Origin: Desulfopila_A sp964446655
Lineage (GTDB): Bacteria; Desulfobacterota; Desulfobulbia; Desulfobulbales; Desulfocapsaceae
Assembly: GCA_964446655.1 (NCBI GenBank)
Contig: CAYUPL010000066.1
Location: forward strand, 1-17,922
Length of the DNA: 17,922 nucleotides
Reading direction: 5' to 3'
This document shows, piece after piece, positions 1-6,840 of this stretch (position 1 is the stretch's first letter; each line of letters starts with the position of its first letter). A program made the position numbers and the translations under genes. The notes under the pieces were generated by a model that worked only from the letters and a program-made list of their open reading frames with translations, was not told where the DNA came from and searched no databases.

Positions 1-96
1 GTAGTGGTCAGCGAAATTCTTCGGAGAAGATACCTGGCCAGTATAGAAAAGGTTGATTCTTTCACCTGGGATTTTCCACCAGGTACAGGCAAATGA
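1..96 (+). CDS. C-terminal end of an unidentified protein (partial)
   Basis: An open frame runs from the first base of the window to a TGA at 94-96, giving 31 residues that end in WDFPPGTGK. The gene begins outside the window. Its stop overlaps the ATG of the next gene in an ATGA arrangement (93-96), which strongly suggests translational coupling and that this is a real coding end. I do not recognise the family from this tail. Because the next two genes are ATP-grasp proteins coupled in the same way, it probably belongs to the same biosynthetic operon, but that is inference. Confidence 0.6.
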   Translation, partial: VVVSEILRRRYLASIEKVDSFTWDFPPGTGK

Positions 97-995
97 AGAA
101 ACTCTCAGCATACATATATCCTCAGACGATTCTAGAAAAGGTCAGGTTTTCAGCAAATATTCTGCATCAGTTAAAAAATGGCAAGATACGTATAATGTTG
201 CTGCTCCGCTACCTTTACGCCTGCCTGCGACATAGGGTTGTGCCCTGGAACTTCTTTCAATTGAACAGCAACTATTTTAACGAGGCGAAAGGTATTTTTT
301 CCAAACTGGAGATGGACAAACATATTCCTGATCAATGGCGCTTGCCACAATATTATTTTGATCGGGAAATGGTACCGGAAAGCTATCCTGTCTTTATTAA
401 ACCTGAGTGGGGGCAAAACTCTATCGGTATCGTTCGGATAAATAGTAGGTCTGAATATCTGGCATTTAATCATCCTGTGGGGCAAAAGACCATGCCATAT
501 ATCGTCCAGCAAACTGCTTCAGGAAGAATAGAATTTGAGATTTACTATCTTCGGTCTCCGGAATCACCTGATGATTTTGCCGTCTTATCGATAACCCAGG
601 TCGTAAATACCAGCGGGGTGCAACACCCGATAAACTCTATATACAACCCGAACACCGTCTACCTGGAGATTACCTCGATATTTTCCGCACAGGAATTGCA
701 GGATATCTGGAACTATCTGAAAGCGATAGGCAACTTTCGTATGGCGCGAGTATGTCTTAAAGCGGATTCGAAAGAAGACCTGTTGCAGGGAATATTTCAG
801 ATAGTCGAAATAAACCTTTTTCTGCCGATGCCGCTTGTTCTCCTGGCGAAAAATGTGCGTGAAGAGAATAAACAGCAATTGATTGAAGTGATCATGATGA
901 TTTGTGCCAGGTTGGTTAAAACCATACCACGAAGTGAAACCGGCAAATCAATCTTTTTCAGGAAAATGAGGGCCCATTACAGGAGCTTGCAATGA
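93..995 (+). CDS. ATP-grasp domain protein, divergent
   Basis: This 300-residue protein resembles ATP-grasp carboxylate-amine/thiol ligases, which activate a carboxylate as an acyl phosphate and couple it to an amine. The visible signature is YPVFIKPEWGQNSIGI (residues 98-113), with Lys103 in the expected ATP-binding position. A basic Arg-rich stretch follows (about 145), and the metal-binding end of the fold is IVEINLFLPMP (Glu239, Asn241). That end normally reads EINPRPG, so the Arg and Gly are missing here and substrate handling may differ. Its ATG overlaps the TGA of the upstream gene, and its own TGA overlaps the ATG of the next ATP-grasp gene at 992-995. The three are therefore one transcription and translation unit. 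The substrate is unknown; a peptide-like or amino-acid conjugate is possible. Confidence 0.7.
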   Translation: MKKLSAYIYPQTILEKVRFSANILHQLKNGKIRIMLLLRYLYACLRHRVVPWNFFQLNSNYFNEAKGIFSKLEMDKHIPDQWRLPQYYFDREMVPESYPVFIKPEWGQNSIGIVRINSRSEYLAFNHPVGQKTMPYIVQQTASGRIEFEIYYLRSPESPDDFAVLSITQVVNTSGVQHPINSIYNPNTVYLEITSIFSAQELQDIWNYLKAIGNFRMARVCLKADSKEDLLQGIFQIVEINLFLPMPLVLLAKNVREENKQQLIEVIMMICARLVKTIPRSETGKSIFFRKMRAHYRSLQ

Positions 996-1900
996 AGGCG
1001 TTGAAACGAATGCTCTATTCCTGGGTTGATCGTAAATTTTTGGGTGGGTGCAGTCATTACAATACACTTGAGACTAGAAAAAGTTGTCGGTCCAAGAAGC
1101 AGGCAAGAGAAGCCTTTTTAGATAATGGTATTCCCCATGCACAAGGAGAGATTTTTTATGGATTACTCGCGCCGTTGCGGTTTGCCCAAAAATATGGTTT
1201 CCCCTTGGTGATAAAACCAAATGTCAGCGGCTTTTCCCGTGGCAGCCATTTTCCCATAGCAACCTATGGTCAATTACTGAAGGCCGCTCTGCTGGTGAAG
1301 ATCTGGTGGCCGAGTTCGGTTATTGAACAGTATCTTGAGGGTAAAAATTACCGGGTTGTCGTAGGGCAGGATGAAATAATATCGGTGATCCGCCGCTATC
1401 CTCCTTTTGTAATCGGCGATGGCCAATCGACCATAACAGAACTGATAGAGAGAGAAAATGAAATCAGGCGCCAAATGAATCTCTACCCGGTTATGCACCC
1501 TCTTGCAAAAGATATCCGAACTTCTCGATTTCTCAAGAAAAAGAAACTCAACCTGCTTTCAATTTCCAAGAAGGGGGAAATGGTAACCCTGCACAATCGA
1601 ATATCCCTTGCACCGGGAGGAGTGGTTGAAATCCTTGATAAGAAAACAATTCACCCTGAAAATGTCCAACTTTTTTTAAAAATACCTGCCTTATTTAAGG
1701 CAAATATCCTGGGTATCGACGCTATCTTTGCAAAGGGCATCGAATTCCCACACGATGAACAGCAGACCGTTTTTCTTGAAGTGAATTCAAGGCCTTATCT
1801 CAAAATGCATGACTATCCCCGATACGGCAAAAAAGAAGATTTAGGACCATTTCTGAAAAAATTGGCAGGCCTTGAAATAGGAGAAAGAGATATATACTGA
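992..1900 (+). CDS. ATP-grasp ligase, cyanophycin synthetase/GshAB-like
   Basis: This 302-residue ATP-grasp protein keeps the canonical elements better than its upstream partner: FPLVIKPNVSGFSRG (70-84, Lys75), EQYLEGKNYR (112-121), GIDAIF (241-246, Asp243) and FLEVNSRPYLKMHDYP (261-276, Glu263 and Asn265). The segment PPFVIGDGQSTITELI (137-152) is typical of the ATP-grasp half of cyanophycin synthetases and bifunctional glutathione synthetases. Those enzymes ligate amino acids to a peptide or glutamyl carboxylate. It lacks the Mur-ligase half of cyanophycin synthetase, so it is a stand-alone ligase. The start overlaps the previous stop (ATGA). Only 37 nt separate it from the arsenosugar cassette downstream, so co-transcription is plausible. 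Exact substrates cannot be read from the sequence. Confidence 0.75.
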   Translation: MKALKRMLYSWVDRKFLGGCSHYNTLETRKSCRSKKQAREAFLDNGIPHAQGEIFYGLLAPLRFAQKYGFPLVIKPNVSGFSRGSHFPIATYGQLLKAALLVKIWWPSSVIEQYLEGKNYRVVVGQDEIISVIRRYPPFVIGDGQSTITELIERENEIRRQMNLYPVMHPLAKDIRTSRFLKKKKLNLLSISKKGEMVTLHNRISLAPGGVVEILDKKTIHPENVQLFLKIPALFKANILGIDAIFAKGIEFPHDEQQTVFLEVNSRPYLKMHDYPRYGKKEDLGPFLKKLAGLEIGERDIY

Positions 1901-1937
1901 ATGAAGAATTTTAGCGACACCATAATTGGAGGTAACC

Positions 1938-2267
1938 ATGCACTACTACGAAACGAAAGATTTGGCTGATTTTCCAAATATCGGTGAGTGGACAGGTGGG
2001 GAGGCGCAGAAGTTTTTTGACTATTACACCAAGGCTACGGCTGACGGAAAACTCACCGAACGTGAAAAATCGCTGATAGCACTAGCCGTTGCCGCGACCC
2101 AAAACTGTCCCTACTGCATTGACGCCTACACCAACAAATGTCTCTCATTAGGCGTGGACAAAGAGGAGATGATGGAAGTTTTTCATGTAGGTGCTGCCAT
2201 GATGGCGGGTATTACCCTGGCCCATTCCACCCAGATGCGAAAGATTGTGAAGAAAAAGGAGATGTAG
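1938..2267 (+). CDS. AhpD/CMD-like arsenosugar-associated protein
   Basis: This 109-residue single-domain protein belongs to the carboxymuconolactone decarboxylase/AhpD superfamily, in the subgroup known to accompany ArsS (arsenosugar biosynthesis-associated peroxidase-like). The signature NCPYCIDAYTNKC contains the redox pair Cys57 and Cys60. The His found four residues after the second Cys in AhpD is replaced by Tyr64, so ordinary alkylhydroperoxidase chemistry is uncertain. The ATG at 1938 is chosen over an in-frame TTG at 1926 because a strong GGAGGT ribosome binding site lies at 1929-1934, and the TTG would overlap it. The stop at 2267 directly abuts the arsS ATG, so the two are co-translated. 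A role in thiol/disulfide or arsenic redox chemistry during arsenosugar formation is inferred from the neighbourhood. Confidence 0.85.
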   Translation: MHYYETKDLADFPNIGEWTGGEAQKFFDYYTKATADGKLTEREKSLIALAVAATQNCPYCIDAYTNKCLSLGVDKEEMMEVFHVGAAMMAGITLAHSTQMRKIVKKKEM

Positions 2268-3260
2268 ATGGATGCCCATGAACAGTTGTCTGTTTTGAAT
2301 AAATGCAGGCAAAAATTTATTGATACCTTGGCTGCAAATGGACAATACCCGATAAAGGCCGCGGGAGTGGATGTCTTTCAGATGAATATCTGTCGAAAAT
2401 GCAACCTTTTCTGCAAGCACTGTCATGTTGATGCAGGTCCCCATCGCACTGAGATGATGTCTCGATCTTTAATGGAAAGTTGCCTCCGGATTTTACGGGA
2501 TAATGAGATCTCCACCATAGATATTACCGGTGGCGCACCTGAAATCAATCAACATCTGGAATGGTTTCTCGATGAGGCCTCACAGCTGAAGCGCAGGCTT
2601 ATCGTTCGGTCGAATCTGACCCTGTTACTGGAGGATGAATATCGCCATTTTATAGATATTTATGTCAGAAATAACGTTGAGATTGTCACCTCCCTGCCGC
2701 ATTACAAGGAGGAGGGAACGGATAAACAACGCGGCAAATGTGCCTTTACCACAATTATTGAGGTAATTAAAAAACTAAATGCCAGGGGATACGGTAAAGA
2801 GAATTCCGGTCTTGTACTCAATCTCGTGCATAATCCAACCGGTTTTTATCTGCCCGGCTCACAATCAGGACTGGCACGCGAATATAAAGCGCGGCTTCTG
2901 AAAGATCACGGCATTTACTTCAACGACCTCTTCTGCATCACTAACATGCCGGTCGGCAGATACCTCGAGCATCTGCAAAAAAATGATACATTGTCAGAAT
3001 ATATGACGGAATTGATCAACTCTTTCAATTCAACGGCAGCCGAGAATGTGATGTGCAAAAATACCATTTCGGTAAGCTATGACGGGCAGCTGTATGATTG
3101 TGATTTTAACCAAATGCTGGATCTGCCGATCGAATCGAATGCCCATATAAACGAATTTGACAGAGAAGTGATAGGGCGCCGTACGATTGTCCTTGCCAAT
3201 CACTGTTATGGCTGCACAGCGGGTTCGGGCAGTTCGTGCCAGGGTACAACAGAAAAATAG
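2268..3260 (+). CDS. arsS: Arsenosugar biosynthesis radical SAM protein ArsS
   Basis: This 330-residue protein carries the radical SAM cluster motif CNLFCKHC (Cys45, Cys49, Cys52), a TGGAPE segment (87-92) for SAM binding, and the ArsS-type C-terminal domain (DUF3641) with FNQMLDLP (280-287) and HCYGCTAGSGSSC (312-324). Extra C-terminal cysteines (263, 278, 313, 316, 324) suggest a second metal or Fe-S site. In the known pathway, ArsM methylates arsenic and ArsS joins the 5'-deoxyadenosyl group to the dimethylated arsenical, giving the adenosylated arsenosugar precursor. The start has AAAGGAG about 8 nt upstream, inside the end of the preceding gene. It lies between the AhpD-like gene and a nucleoside phosphorylase gene. 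No arsM is seen in the window, so it must be encoded elsewhere. Confidence 0.93.
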   Translation: MDAHEQLSVLNKCRQKFIDTLAANGQYPIKAAGVDVFQMNICRKCNLFCKHCHVDAGPHRTEMMSRSLMESCLRILRDNEISTIDITGGAPEINQHLEWFLDEASQLKRRLIVRSNLTLLLEDEYRHFIDIYVRNNVEIVTSLPHYKEEGTDKQRGKCAFTTIIEVIKKLNARGYGKENSGLVLNLVHNPTGFYLPGSQSGLAREYKARLLKDHGIYFNDLFCITNMPVGRYLEHLQKNDTLSEYMTELINSFNSTAAENVMCKNTISVSYDGQLYDCDFNQMLDLPIESNAHINEFDREVIGRRTIVLANHCYGCTAGSGSSCQGTTEK

Positions 3261-3274
3261 GAGATAGAAAAGCT

Positions 3275-4042
3275 ATGTTTACTTGTGATGTAGCGGTCAT
3301 TACCGGTTCCGGCTTCTACGATTTTGCGGAGCTGGAGAATTTGCGTGAGGTTGAAATAGTCACACCACATGGTGTGGTCCAGGCACATGTCGGCATCTGT
3401 GACGACAGGTCGGTACTGTTTATCGCCCGGCATAAGAAAAATCACGCGCTGTTGTCCAGTATGATCAATCACAAGGCAAATATTCATGCCTGTGGGCAGG
3501 CTCAAGTGAAAGTCATTATTGCCACCTCAATTGTCGGCCTGACCAATCCAGCTTTGCCACTGGCAAGGCTATTGATTTTTAACGATATCTTCTATCCTGA
3601 TAACCGTTTGCCTGATGGGAGCAATTGCACATTTTTTACCGAAGAGAGCCAGGCAGGCAGAGGCCATTATCTTTTTGAATCTCCCTTTTTCGATGTCTCA
3701 AAGGTACTGAAAGGCAAAGATGTCATAGCAGGTCTCACCTACGCCTACGTCAATGGCCCGCGCTTGAATTCCAAAAAGGAGATCAAATTTATCGCGGGCT
3801 ACGCCGATGCGGTAAGTCAGACCGCAGGCCCGGAAGCGATTCTGGCCGGCGAACTTGAGATTCCCTATGTGCTGTTAGGGTATGGCGTCGATTATGCCAA
3901 TGGGGTGCAAAGTGAAGCAACACCCATTGATGTACTAACAGAGAATATGCATCTCAGTAAGCAGGTTTTCGCTCGGGCGATCAGGATGCTTCTTGCCCAT
4001 GAAAAATACCAATTCAATGGGCTTGTTTATCGTTTTGATTAA
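3275..4042 (+). CDS. MTAP/PNP-family purine nucleoside phosphorylase
   Basis: This 255-residue enzyme of the methylthioadenosine/purine nucleoside phosphorylase family cleaves the base from a 5'-modified nucleoside with phosphate. Visible family elements are VITGSGFYDF (residues 7-16, phosphate loop), TPHG, the RHKKNH segment equivalent to RHGxGH, YVNGPRLNSKKEI (equivalent to GPRFET), and PEAILAGELEIPYVLLGYGVDYANG. The VDYANG motif places Asp where human PNP has Asn243 (VTNLAAG). PNP-type enzymes with Asp there prefer 6-aminopurines, so an adenosine-type substrate is likely. In this operon the natural inference is removal of adenine from the ArsS product on the way to arsenosugar. The start at 3275 has AGGAG about 11 nt upstream; an in-frame GTG at 3236 lies inside arsS and is rejected. 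Confidence 0.85.
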   Translation: MFTCDVAVITGSGFYDFAELENLREVEIVTPHGVVQAHVGICDDRSVLFIARHKKNHALLSSMINHKANIHACGQAQVKVIIATSIVGLTNPALPLARLLIFNDIFYPDNRLPDGSNCTFFTEESQAGRGHYLFESPFFDVSKVLKGKDVIAGLTYAYVNGPRLNSKKEIKFIAGYADAVSQTAGPEAILAGELEIPYVLLGYGVDYANGVQSEATPIDVLTENMHLSKQVFARAIRMLLAHEKYQFNGLVYRFD

Positions 4043-4117
4043 CAAAAGGCGAGTGTCGCGGCCTGTTAAATATTGCTCTTTGAACAAAGAGCAGTTACCA
4101 ACCACAAGGAGGAACAT

Positions 4118-4591
4118 ATGAACAGCATTCTACGTACATCATTACTTGTCGTCACTTCATTGAGCATTGCCTCCCTGGCCCTGGCCGAAATGCCAGGCCC
4201 TGACGAGAAAGAACTCTGGAAACATATCACTGAAATATCTCCATACAACTCCTGGGGGTTCTGGCCGGACCATCAGGGTCTACAGGAGGGCAATGCCCCA
4301 CACGCACCTTTGCACAAAGTTTTTGTCAATGAAACAGGGCTCAAGTCGGCGCATGCACCAGTCGAGTACGGATCTATTCTTGTTAAAGAAAACATCGGCC
4401 TCGACAAAGAACTGAAAGCACTCACGGTCATGTACAAAGTCAAAGATTACAATCCGACTGCCGGCGACTGGTTCTGGGTGAAGTATAGCCCTGATGGAAA
4501 AGCGGAAATGGCTGGAAAACCTCAAGGATGTATCAGCTGTCATGGCGGTGCCGAAGACAGTGACTTTATTATGGTGCACAGTTTCGAATAA
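4118..4591 (+). CDS. Secreted cytochrome P460-like c-type haem protein
   Basis: This 157-residue protein has a clear signal peptide (basic start, hydrophobic core, cleavage after about residue 23 at ALA/E) and one c-type haem site near the C-terminus, CISCH (138-142). It is followed by GGAEDSDFIMVHSF, the usual ending of the cytochrome P460 / cytochrome c'-beta family. The region TVMYKVKDYNPTAGDWFWVKY (103-123) is the family's conserved beta-sheet core. Members act in the periplasm; some oxidise hydroxylamine or bind NO, while others have unknown roles. Whether the haem-crosslinking Lys of true P460 is present cannot be decided here. The ATG has a strong AAGGAGG at 4107-4113. It sits 75 nt after the phosphorylase gene and may share its transcript. 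A hairpin follows the stop. Confidence 0.82.
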   Translation: MNSILRTSLLVVTSLSIASLALAEMPGPDEKELWKHITEISPYNSWGFWPDHQGLQEGNAPHAPLHKVFVNETGLKSAHAPVEYGSILVKENIGLDKELKALTVMYKVKDYNPTAGDWFWVKYSPDGKAEMAGKPQGCISCHGGAEDSDFIMVHSFE

Positions 4592-4620
4592 AGGAATCGT
4601 CTATCTTGCCGTCGCCCTAT

Positions 4621-4661
4621 CCCCCACAACGGGAGATACATATTAACTCCTTTTGTGGGGG
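4621..4661 (+). terminator. Stem-loop after the P460-like gene
   Basis: CCCCCACAA (4621-4629) is perfectly complementary to TTGTGGGGG (4653-4661). Inside the loop, GGAG and CTCC can add a second short helix. It lies 30 nt after the stop at 4591 and probably ends the arsenosugar/P460 transcript. There is no clear U-run after it, so it is not a classic intrinsic terminator; it could also be a transcript-stabilising hairpin. Confidence 0.5.
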
Positions 4662-4932
4662 TGATTAGCAGCAGTAGAGATTGCTGATGTGCTTGTTATT
4701 TATTGCTATCTGCAAACATATCCAACGATTTTCATAAGTCCGCGCACTGATGGTGTTTCTTGGGCAAAAAACGAATGGAATATATGCAGGGGAATAAAAC
4801 GATAAAAACAGAATCTTAATGGATAGAGATTAACTGAATAATGACACTGGAAGGTCGGTATGGGTCGAAATTTTTTAAAGTATATTTGTTTTCTGATTTT
4901 TTTGATCAAATAATTGCAAACGAGGTAAAACA
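4662..4932. other. AT-rich intergenic region upstream of the DUF3179 gene
   Basis: About 270 bases of AT-rich sequence with no convincing coding content on either strand. A GAGGT ribosome binding site for the DUF3179 gene is at about 4921-4925. The promoter of that gene should lie here, but I see no clear -35/-10 pair. Confidence 0.4.
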
Positions 4933-5568
4933 ATGAATCTCATAACACGTAGTATAATATTGTTGAACATCCTTTGCCTGGCGGTTGTGAGCAGTAGCAG
5001 CGCCGCCTGGGTGGTCAGAGAGGATGAGAGGGTCTTCATTGAAGACCGCACCGGTGAGCGCTGGGATGTTACCAAGGCACGTCAGTTGGGATTTGTACCA
5101 CACAAATTCCAATACGGAATCGGCAAAAATGCGTTTACTCCTCTCCATGATGACGATTTCACTAATGATCTTCCACAAGAATCATCCCAGGCCCGAATAA
5201 TAGGTATTGCCCTCGATGGAGAGGCTCATGCGTATTCGGTGCAGCGTCTCAGACGCCATGAAATTGCCAATACCACGCTCGCCGGCAAACCGATAACCGC
5301 CGGTTACTGACCACTTGTCGATTTAGCGGCTGTGTACAGCCGCACACTGGATAGTCGGATTTTAACCCTGGCTCCATCAGGATGGACCTATAAAAATACT
5401 TTTGTGCTGTATGATAAAGAAACGATGAGTATGTGGTATCCTGAGCGAAATGGTCTCCGGGGAATTACCGGTCCGCACTTCAACCGCTTTCTGCCGAAGC
5501 TGGAGTCTGAGGATATTGACTGGCGTAAGTGGGTGGAGAAATATCCACAAACAAAAATGTTACAATAG
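4933..5568 (+). CDS. Secreted DUF3179 selenoprotein (Sec126, TGA at 5308-5310)
   Basis: Read through one in-frame TGA, this encodes 211 residues. An N-terminal signal peptide (hydrophobic residues 5-22, cleavage near SSSA/A) targets it to the envelope. The body matches the DUF3179 family: GIALDGEAHAYSVQRLRRHEI, then KPITAGY-U-PLVDLAAVY, then APSGWTYKNTFVLYDKETM and MWYPERNGLRGITG. In the family, the residue where the TGA stands is the first Cys of a CPLCGT-like motif, here reduced to UPLV, so Sec replaces a conserved Cys. Homology continues in the same frame after the TGA, and there is no other disruption. A 7-bp hairpin with a UGUA loop starts 15 nt after the TGA. Function of DUF3179 is unknown; a redox or thiol role is inferred from the Sec. 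The alternative is a pseudogene with one nonsense mutation, which I consider less likely. Confidence 0.82.
5311..5343 (+). promoter_or_regulatory. Bacterial SECIS-like hairpin of the DUF3179 gene
   Basis: GCGGCTG (5326-5332), loop TGTA (5333-5336), CAGCCGC (5337-5343): a perfect 7-bp stem inside the coding region. The apical loop starts 22 nt after the TGA and has G at its second position. This fits the known bacterial SECIS rule of a G among the first two loop bases and about 16-37 nt between UGA and loop. Confidence 0.75.
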
Positions 5569-5779
5569 CCAGTTGCTCATTATCACTTTCATGCTCCTGT
5601 TTTTCTGGTTATAATGATGTATCAGTCCCATAACGATTCGTTGCACTAAATTTCCCTGTAGTATAGTCGTATGCAGATAGAGGTATTTGGGGTGTTAGAA
5701 CATAAACCCAGCCTGCCATCCGTAGAGAATGTCTTGGAAGAAGGAGTGTATTAAAAAAAATTTCATCAGGAATTGGCCT

Positions 5780-6817
5780 ATGAATGCAAAAGAAATAGCT
5801 CAACTGGTAGATGGTATAGTAGTAGGGGATGAAGCAACGGTCGTCACAGGATGCGCAGATATTCAGAAAGCAACCGCCGTGCATATAACCTTTTTGGCAA
5901 ATACCAGATACATGTCGCTTTTTCAGTCGACAAATGCTTCAATCATTCTGGTACCCACAGATTTTACTATTGAATCTGACAAGACACTGATACAAACAAA
6001 CGATCCATCCTATTCGTTCTCATTAATCATGGAGGTGCTGCATCCGGATCTGCAAAAACATCCTGAAAACATCCATCCCCGAGCAGTGATTGATGAAACT
6101 GTAACTCTAGGAGAGAATGTGGCCATTGGTGCATGTGCCGTAATTGAGACAGGTGTAACTATTGGCCATAATACAATAATCTATGCCGGCGCCTATATTG
6201 GCCATGATACCCGAATCGGCGATGATACTATTGTCTACCCCAATGTCACCATACGAGAGCGATGTGAAATCGGCAATCGTGTGATTATCCACTCAGGAAC
6301 AGTGATTGGCGCGGATGGTTTCGGTTTTGTAACCTTTGACGGCAAACATAAAAAAATCCCCCAGCTTGGCACCATACTCATTGAAGATGATGTGGAAATT
6401 GGTGCAAATGTCTGCATTGACCGGGCACGTTTTGCTAAAACCGTCATCAAAAAAGGTGCTATGATAGACAACCTTGTCCAGATTGCCCACAATGTGGTCA
6501 TCGGTGAAAACAGTATAATTGTCTCACAGGTGGGAATTTCCGGCAGCACCGAGGTGGGTAAAAATGTCATTCTGGCAGGAAAAGTCGGCGTAGTGGGCCA
6601 TATACAAATTGGCGATAATGTTATGGTTGGTGCTAAAGGCGGAGTTACAAAGAGCATCACCAAACCAGGGCAGTACTGGGGTGTGCCGGCAAAACCCCTA
6701 AAACGGGATTTAAAGGAAAAAGCCGCCATCCACAAGCTACCTGAATCAATACGTAAAATACGTGCTCTCGAAAAGGAACTTGCGGCAGTCAAAGCTCAGC
6801 TTACTGAAGGCAAGTAG
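5780..6817 (+). CDS. lpxD: UDP-3-O-acylglucosamine N-acyltransferase
   Basis: LpxD adds the second hydroxyacyl chain to UDP-3-O-acyl-glucosamine from acyl-ACP in lipid A synthesis in the cytoplasm. The 345-residue protein has the N-terminal uridine-binding domain starting at MNAKEIAQLVDGIVVGD, a long left-handed beta-helix of hexapeptide repeats (IGENVAIGACAV-type units from about residue 108), the VQIAHNVVIGE segment with the catalytic His, and a C-terminal alpha-helical part (KIRALEKELAAVKAQL). Length is normal for the family. The ATG at 5780 is preferred to one at 5729 because family members begin exactly at this motif and a CAGGA lies upstream. It stands alone, without fabZ or lpxA next to it, and converges with the cyclopropane synthase gene with a 23-nt gap. 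Confidence 0.95.
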   Translation: MNAKEIAQLVDGIVVGDEATVVTGCADIQKATAVHITFLANTRYMSLFQSTNASIILVPTDFTIESDKTLIQTNDPSYSFSLIMEVLHPDLQKHPENIHPRAVIDETVTLGENVAIGACAVIETGVTIGHNTIIYAGAYIGHDTRIGDDTIVYPNVTIRERCEIGNRVIIHSGTVIGADGFGFVTFDGKHKKIPQLGTILIEDDVEIGANVCIDRARFAKTVIKKGAMIDNLVQIAHNVVIGENSIIVSQVGISGSTEVGKNVILAGKVGVVGHIQIGDNVMVGAKGGVTKSITKPGQYWGVPAKPLKRDLKEKAAIHKLPESIRKIRALEKELAAVKAQLTEGK

Positions 6818-6840
6818 TCTTCAACTCTTCTGCCGGTATT

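Noticed and set aside
5308..5310. TGA as a simple nonsense mutation making the DUF3179 gene a pseudogene
   Set aside because: Nearby debris makes this worth considering, but the codon is at a family Cys, the rest of the frame is undamaged, and a correctly spaced hairpin follows.
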